From Plantago elongata (lineage: Eukaryota > Streptophyta > Magnoliopsida > Lamiales > Plantaginaceae): a DNA stretch of 64,000 bases. The position numbers were made by a program, and so were the translations under genes. The notes beneath the pieces are model-generated. The model ran no database searches. It had not been told where the DNA came from and saw only the letters and a program-made list of their open reading frames with translations. Positions 57,783-64,000 of this stretch are shown one piece after another (the stretch's first letter is position 1; each line of letters opens with the position of its first letter). The stretch spans positions 1 through 64,000 of the forward strand of contig JAYMSP010000034.1 in assembly GCA_036897095.1 (NCBI GenBank), in the 5' to 3' direction.

Positions 57783-58600
57783 TGTTTCAAAGCCTTCACT
57801 TAAAAAGATAGATATCTATCAGTAATTGCTGGAGTTTCAACTCAAACGAAGCAGCATCAAATTAAGCCAGGATAAATTAGTAGGATACACAAAAACAATT
57901 AGCTAAAAATTAACCAAACACATAGTCTGGACAAATCCAAGCCAAGATAACAATCTGTCACCTCACAATACAACAATGCTGTTAAATAAACTCCATCAAA
58001 AGTATAAAGAGTCAACTTTTACTCAAAAACTGAGCTGATTAGGCAAGAAAGGAAAGGATTGAACTCAAATTACTGCATAATCAGACACAAAAATGTCAAA
58101 ATCACATCCAAACACACATAGCTAATAAAAATCCCAACATCTAATAAAACCTACTGATCAAGAGAAACAAACAAGAAAACCCCTCTACAGTTCTTGCCCA
58201 ATCCCATTACCAATCTCTTCAATTAGTTCATTAACACACAATCCACACACAAAGATTCTTCCAATCTGTGTACTAACCATCCAAGAAACCGATTAGCCAT
58301 TTGATAAGAAAGCTAAACAAGAGAATGCAAATCAAGAAAAAAGCAGATAGAGAACAAGAAAATGAAGTAGCAGTAGTAGTAGTAGTAGTACTAGTTATTA
58401 GGTGAGGTTTGAAGCAAAATGAGAATCCCACCCACCTTGTTCTCTCCGGAAGAAATGAAATGGGGTTGTTTGTTTGAGTATAAATCAAGAAGAAGAAGAA
58501 GAAACCACAAATGCTATGTGAGGAAAAGAGGTAAAAGAGACCCCTCTTGTGTTGTGTGTGCAGTACAGTACTGCTCTCTTTTCTCTCTCTTTCTCTTTCA
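57783..58600 (-). other. Probable FLZ 5' leader with intron
   Basis: A leader intron fits 58276-57799 on the minus strand (GGATG|GTTAGT ... TTTTTAAG|TGAAGG), 16 bases before the start codon. The predicted leader exon contains an (ACT)n microsatellite at about 58370-58391. No ATG-initiated upstream ORF of note. Confidence 0.45.
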
Positions 58601-58810
58601 ATACCATCAAAATCAGAGAAGCAATGAGCTTCTCAAATACTCTTGTTATTGCTGTGTATTTTGATTTTAGCCCATCTACTATTTACACATGGCAATGTGT
58701 ATTTCTGGGACTACTTTCGTACTCTACTAGATACTCACTCCACCTGGAAATACAACACGCACGTATATTATCCTATACAATTAAATCAATGTAAACACCT
58801 CTATTTCACC

Positions 58811-58905
58811 ATCATCTTCAAAATCAAAACTATTTTAGTTCATCACACTTATTTTCTCAGAATCATCTTCAAAATCAAAACTATTTTAGTTCATAGCACT
58901 TATCT
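58811..58905. repeat. 51-bp tandem duplication
   Basis: ATCATCTTCAAAATCAAAAC starts at 58811 and again at 58862; the two units are nearly identical through TATTTTAGTTCAT. Confidence 0.85.
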
Positions 58906-61900
58906 TCTTTTACTTTCACTTCAAGGAAAAGGTCCGTTGTAATTTGTAAAAGCATCAACTGTTGTATTTTAACTCGTATATCTTTTTGATTAATTATATT
59001 TGATAAGTAATTATTTACATTTTATATTTCATTTAAGTTGAGATTGGTCGTAACTCCTTAGTCCTGATGTATTATTAAAAAAGTTCAAACATATACTCCA
59101 TTTCCACATTACTCCCTCGAGCTTTTATTGTGAAAAATAATAATTAATCATCTACACGATTATGTAAAATTATAGTTTTAAAAGTGTGAAACCATGGATG
59201 CATGATTAAAGAATAATCCTCCATATACCCACTCTATCCGCTAAAATGTGATGGTTATAAAAATTCATATCACACAGCATATCAAATGGGGTAAATTAAT
59301 TCTAATTATTTTTTAAACTAACTTTTATGATATGTTGTGACATTTATTGAAAATATAACTATTCATAGTCAATTTCAACCATTTCTATAACCATTTCTAT
59401 ATGATATAACTTACATGAGAAATAAAGTAAGAAAATGCTGTAGGCAATCGTGAATTGTAGAGGGCATGCCATATTGATGTATTATGAGCATGTATTATTA
59501 TATATGTGTGCTCCATCCTTTTGAAATAAAATAAATAGCTAATTTTTAACGTTGTTGTACAATGATCATGAAGACACATATATAGTCGGTTGACGAAAAA
59601 TAAAAAGTTTTGAAGTGAGAATGAAAAATGTAATAAAATAGTATACTTTTTTTTATTAAGAATTGATTAGAAAGGAAAATCATTAGAAGTAGTTTTATTA
59701 TTCTGTTTCACTTTTGGGGAGTAATGATTCATCACAAAACGACAAACCAAATAGCCCATTGGTGGGTCCCAGTTTCAGTACTTGTTGTCTACTCTTTCAA
59801 ATGCAACAATACCAATCGATCGATTTCTCACCCTTTTCCTTTTCTTTACTTCTCTTTTCTTAAAGCTTTAAAATCATTATTCCACTCCAACCAATTATAA
59901 TTCTTTCGCTTCAATTTTTACGAACGGTTAAATGATGATTCAAACTCTTAATTTATTAATAGAAGTTGAATTTCTTCACTTTCATACTATAAAATCAATT
60001 AGTAACGATTAATTATACTGATAATTATTTTTCTCATCCCGTATAATAATGCACGTATTTCTTTTATAAACATCATATGAAACTAGACACATTCCAAAAA
60101 TAGTAAAAAAGTACATAAACTAACTAATTTAATATTTATATTTACTCAAAAAAAAGTACCTTCATTAACTAATTTAATATTTATGTTATAATAATATATT
60201 AAAAATAATGTCGAAATTTTTTGTGTTTTATTGCATGGGACGGAGAGTATATTGTATCAGTTGTACGAATCGTAAGGGGATTACATGTTCAAAAGATACG
60301 TTTATAAGTAAGCAAGTAGATACAAATGAACGGTCTCGATCGATAGAGGACAAAATTAAGAAAAGGAAATTTGGAAGGTGTGGAGACCAAATTATGAATG
60401 TACAGGCACAGGTGAGCAGAGAGTAGTGGAAGAAGAAAATCTAGTGCTTTTGGCATTTAGCTTATACAAATATTCAAAAATTGAAATTGTTCTCTCTCTC
60501 TCTCACCCAAACGTTGTAGTTGCAAAACAATTGGCCGTGTGGCATGAATAGAATAAAACTACTAGTAGTAATATGACCAATATTTAATGTCACAAGTAAC
60601 GAAAAATTCCTTCATTTTGTACTACCAAGATTAACAAAATATTCCTCATCATTATCATTTTTAAATATTCCTAATACTTGTAGTAAGTGCGTCAGCATTT
60701 GATTAAGAGCTCCTTTTGCTACTTTTTGAAAAGTAGACATCAACATTTCCGTCCGAGATGATCATGGGTCTGCGAGGCAAAATTTGCTTCCACTGCAAGT
60801 ACTCTAAATTTAATTTGTTCTTCTAAATTATATTTCATAATATCAATGAGATATATAGAGTTGATAAAAAAGAGTAATGGTATAAAGTGTATATAGCAGA
60901 TGGTTCACCTATGCAAATACAGATTATTCGGATACGAGTAGTAATTGAGTGGAAAATTTTAGTTATATTGATAAATAAGTTATGTTGTTATAATAACAGT
61001 TCGTTTTGTTAGTGAATATATACATCAAGATTATAGGAGTACGTACCAATATTTTAAATTTTACTAATACAATGTGGAAAGGATTCAAACTTAAAAATCT
61101 AGCCAAAAGCCTTTAAAACCCAAAGATAAATCGTTAAAATATTTTTGACATTGAAAGAGGTAAAACTGCAGTTTATAATTCTATTAGACAAAACTAATTA
61201 AAAGCTAGTAGGTAGCTGATTAATCTTTTAGTAACTGGTTATATAATTTTTTTCCAACAATTTAACTTGATAAGCTTCTTCAATCGGTTAACTTTTTGAC
61301 TTGTTTATTTAAAAAATTTTATATTTACGTAACATATTTTTTATTAAAACTCATGAAATTGAAAATTTATTTGTAAATATAGTCTATGTGAATTTACATA
61401 TTAGGGGCAATTAATGTGCAAAACTTAGAACTCTGGTGGGTTTCAGGCAATCAGGCAAATTGTTTATGATTTAGGGGCAATTAATGTGCAAAACTTAAAA
61501 CTCTGGTGGGTTTCAGGCAAATTGTTTATGATCTTGGGACGTGTAAAATGTGATGCGTGCGTGTAGACCAAATGCTCGAATATTTTTTATTGTATGAATT
61601 GATGTCAGTTTAACATGGGGGAAACACACAAACACCTTGTGAATTTACGTATTCACATTTGCTTTATTTAAGTTGGTCAAGGAAAACTAAATAAACTAAG
61701 CTTCTTACTTTAAGCCAACCGACCAAGCCAAGCAAGATCGCGAGGATTTCGTAAGCGTAAAAGTTTAAGGAAAAGTGATTGCAAGTTCCATCGCATCAAT
61801 GTGTTTTTATAAAAAGACTAAAGACCAAAGTTATGGGTAGGTTATTTCGTGTAACATAAATTGATATTTATTTAGTGAGTTTTATTATAAATATGTGACA

Positions 61901-62688
61901 TGAGTTATGATTATTGTATTGTTCAATTTTAAAAATCATTTATTTTTATGTTCAAGAACTAACAAGAGTGTGTCGATGTAATTGAATGAATGGTTTAAAC
62001 ACTATCTTGTTAGAGAACAAATTCAGTATCATCACATTGAAAAAAGTTGTAAACATATTCATAGTGTTGTGTATGTTCTTTGTAATTCTAATTGCTATCA
62101 ATAAAATCTTGAGTGGACGATGTACTTGTACTAATTCAAAATGACTATTGTTATAAACAATAAATATTCACTATGATATAGAATCATCAGACCGACGTCA
62201 TCAATTATCAATTGCATTACCGAAGCGTGGTTACAACATATACTCCATCTTGTAATCTTTTAAGTCGAATATATATATCTTCTGTTATATACTATCTATC
62301 ATACTTTATTTTATTTTACCCACCATATTATCTAATTTATTCATTCATTTTTCTACTTTAACACATTTTCTCAACCACCAAACCGCCACCCCCCGCTTAA
62401 TGACGGGTTACAAATTTATAATTTGTGGGTGATTTTTAATAAAATTCTAACCGTCTATAACGAATAGTTGGTGGACGGTTTAACGGAGAGAGCTAAAGAT
62501 TTTTTTTTTTTTTTTGTACACCCTAGTTTTACTCATGGCCACACCAAGTTAAATTGTCTTCACGTAACTGGCAGTTTGAAAAAAAATGCCCTCAGCCAAT
62601 GAAATCAAGCATAGTAAGTCCCTGGCAGTGACACACCGTTAAGTACATCAATTACTAACCCCTGAATTTTAATTAGACCAATATACTT
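58906..62688. other. AT-rich gene-free region
   Basis: Nearly 4 kb without a supportable gene. ORFs here are short, and none resembles a known family. Contains a small duplication near 60106-60183 (AACTAATTTAATATTTAT twice) and the 70-bp duplication at 61401. Confidence 0.5.
61401..61532. repeat. 70-bp tandem duplication
   Basis: TTAGGGGCAATTAATGTGCA begins at 61401 and 61471. The second unit lacks 8 bases (one of two TCAGGCAA repeats) and has one substitution, so the duplication is young. Confidence 0.9.
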
Positions 62689-62691
62689 TTA

Positions 62692-62850
62692 GTGGCCGTT
62701 TGAATGGACATTTAAGTGGGTATTTGGATGGATTTTGATGAAAATTATATTTGAATGAACATTTGAGTGGGGTATTTTAAGTGTATTTTAGGCTAAATCA
62801 CTGTTCATCGAGCCAAATGGAAATATTTAAATCCCCATCCAAACACCCCC
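62692..62850. mobile_element. MITE family B, copy 3
   Basis: A 159-bp element with TTA on both sides (62689-62691, 62851-62853). Its ends are diverged (GTTTGAATGGACATTTAAG and GTTTGGATGGGGATTTAAA) but it keeps the internal GTGTATTTTAG block and TTCATCGAGCCAAATGG. Confidence 0.75.
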
Positions 62851-62853
62851 TTA

Positions 62854-63551
62854 ATAATTACTTTATTCACGAATTAAATCATTTTATTTATAATATAAAT
62901 CTTCCGTAAAATTATAGAAAGTATCAAAAACATATTCAGCTGTACAAACAAATCTAACTATAAATACAAGAATTTCATCAAAAGATTTGAAGAATTTAAT
63001 AGCAAAATATACTCAAAACTAGAAGGATGTGCTGATATTGAATTAATTAAATGAATAAATAAATAATTTACTTAATTGATAGTATATTTTATTTTTTATA
63101 TATATGATTGTATATCGTGGTCGTTATATATCTTAAAGTTACTATAAATTAGTAATGTAAAGTATTTTATGTGTTGAAAATTACAAAGAACATAGTTCGA
63201 ACACAAGAATGTAAAACACCTAAGATCATTGTATTTAATATAAATCTAATAGTTCATGACTTATTAGTTTTTGTTATGTTTAATGATCGCTATTTCTGAC
63301 TATTTATTATACGTCCGTCCCTGATCAGTTCACCGAAATTTCAAAAATTTAATCTGAAAATGGATCATAAAACTTCATTTTCGAACATTATGTCTATCTC
63401 CACCTGTATACAATAAATTTTGGTGATGACTTTTTAAAGACCAATAGTCTTTGGGTGTGCAATGTACTACGTACTTTATTAAACAATTCATGTTAAACTC
63501 TGCGAACAATTCATCTAACAAACTCGTTTTTGTTTGACATATTACGGAGAG
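62854..63551. other. AT-rich spacer
   Basis: No gene or repeat recognised between MITE B copy 3 and MITE A copy 2. Confidence 0.4.
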
Positions 63552-63554
63552 TAA

Positions 63555-63808
63555 GGGGCTGATTGGAATATCATTCAAATGCCCGTTTAAATATTACTAG
63601 GAGATTTTGTATTTGTTATGATATTTAAATGTCGAAGATTGAAATGCTTCTACAGTAGCAATATATTTCTATACCTATATAACAAACATATAATACCCTA
63701 TTCAATTACAATTCTATATCAAACGCAATTTTAACAATACCACTACAATTCCGATTACTATTCAGACATTTAAATCAGGGCATTTAAGTCGCATGACAAT
63801 CAACCTCT
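63555..63808. mobile_element. MITE family A, copy 2
   Basis: About 254 bp, flanked by TAA at the left (63552-63554) and TAA/TTA at the right (63808-63811). It starts GGGGCTGATTGGAATATCAT and shares the internal ATGATATTTAAATG/TACAGTAGCAATAT and CAATTACAATTCTATA blocks with the copy at 34306. Confidence 0.75.
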
Positions 63809-64000
63809 TAAATTAAATACTTCATCGATGTAGTAGGATTTTCGAATTTGTTGTTAAGGACCTATCTTTCCCAATTGAGTTTTTTTAAAATGTTTATTTA
63901 AAAGTTTAATTAAAAAATTTAATTCTTTAATTAAAATTAAAGTGTATAAAATTAGAAACTAAACTATAAAATATCAAATTATAGCGGATTCAAATTGAAA

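Noticed and set aside
58273-58488. 71-codon leader ORF upstream of the FLZ gene that might overlap its start after splicing
   Set aside because: The first codon is TTG and there is no ATG inside, so it is not a credible uORF.
60208-60426. 72-codon ORF with several Cys in the right-hand spacer
   Set aside because: No recognisable domain, AT-rich flanks and no promoter or splice context; likely chance.

Overview
This window is nuclear DNA of a flowering plant, almost certainly a eudicot. Most genes are split by short AT-rich GT-AG introns, and several families are plant-specific or typical of plants: Pol IV/V subunit 7, SUVH histone methyltransferases, an FCS-like zinc-finger protein, the molybdate transporter MOT1 and a thylakoid PsbP-domain protein. 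I cannot name the species. Gene models below come from reading frames, splice consensus and remembered protein families; no transcript or database evidence was available.

Layout. 1-2.4 kb: two tandem minus-strand genes for a Pol IV/V RPB7-type subunit. 3.1-4.6 kb: class B DnaJ/Hsp40 co-chaperone. 5.5-8.7 kb: thylakoid-lumen PsbP-domain protein in 11 exons, the first intron apparently GC-AG. 9.7-12.1 kb (minus): conserved Lys/Glu-rich protein of unknown function. 15.8-22.9 kb: very large Tudor plus enhancer-of-polycomb protein (EPCR type) with an unusual chain of upstream ORFs. 23.7-25.5 kb: decayed PIF/Harbinger DNA transposon carrying only the Myb/SANT ORF. 27.0-30.2 kb: AGD14-type ArfGAP. 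30.7-31.2 kb: small secreted protein with 12 cysteines. 31.4-33.2 kb (minus): MOT1. 33.2-37.9 kb: gene-poor, with two MITEs and the long leader of the next gene. 38.0-40.6 kb: CHY/RING E3 ligase (RZFP34/CHYR1 type). 41.0-42.0 kb: F-box/LRR pseudogene. 42.5-51.4 kb: tandem pair of SUVH5/6-type H3K9 methyltransferases with intronless CDSs. 52.8-53.4 kb: isolated copia-like gag fossil. 54.0-55.9 kb: a MITE, then a Harbinger derivative whose left end is triplicated in 220-bp units. 56.4-57.8 kb (minus): FLZ protein. 58.6-64.0 kb: AT-rich DNA without convincing genes, with two more MITEs and small tandem duplications.

Common threads. Five genes belong to chromatin-silencing families: two Pol IV/V subunit 7 copies (RNA-directed DNA methylation), an EPCR-type protein (PEAT complex in Arabidopsis), and two SUVH5/6 methyltransferases. 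This may be chance, but two of the three loci are tandem duplications. The transposon remnants nearly all look like PIF/Harbinger relatives with TTA/TAA target sites. The most unusual local signals are the stop/start-linked uORFs of the EPCR gene, the intron-split uORF shared by both SUVH genes, and the triplicated hairpin/TATA end at 54.6 kb. I found no wholly new multi-gene system.
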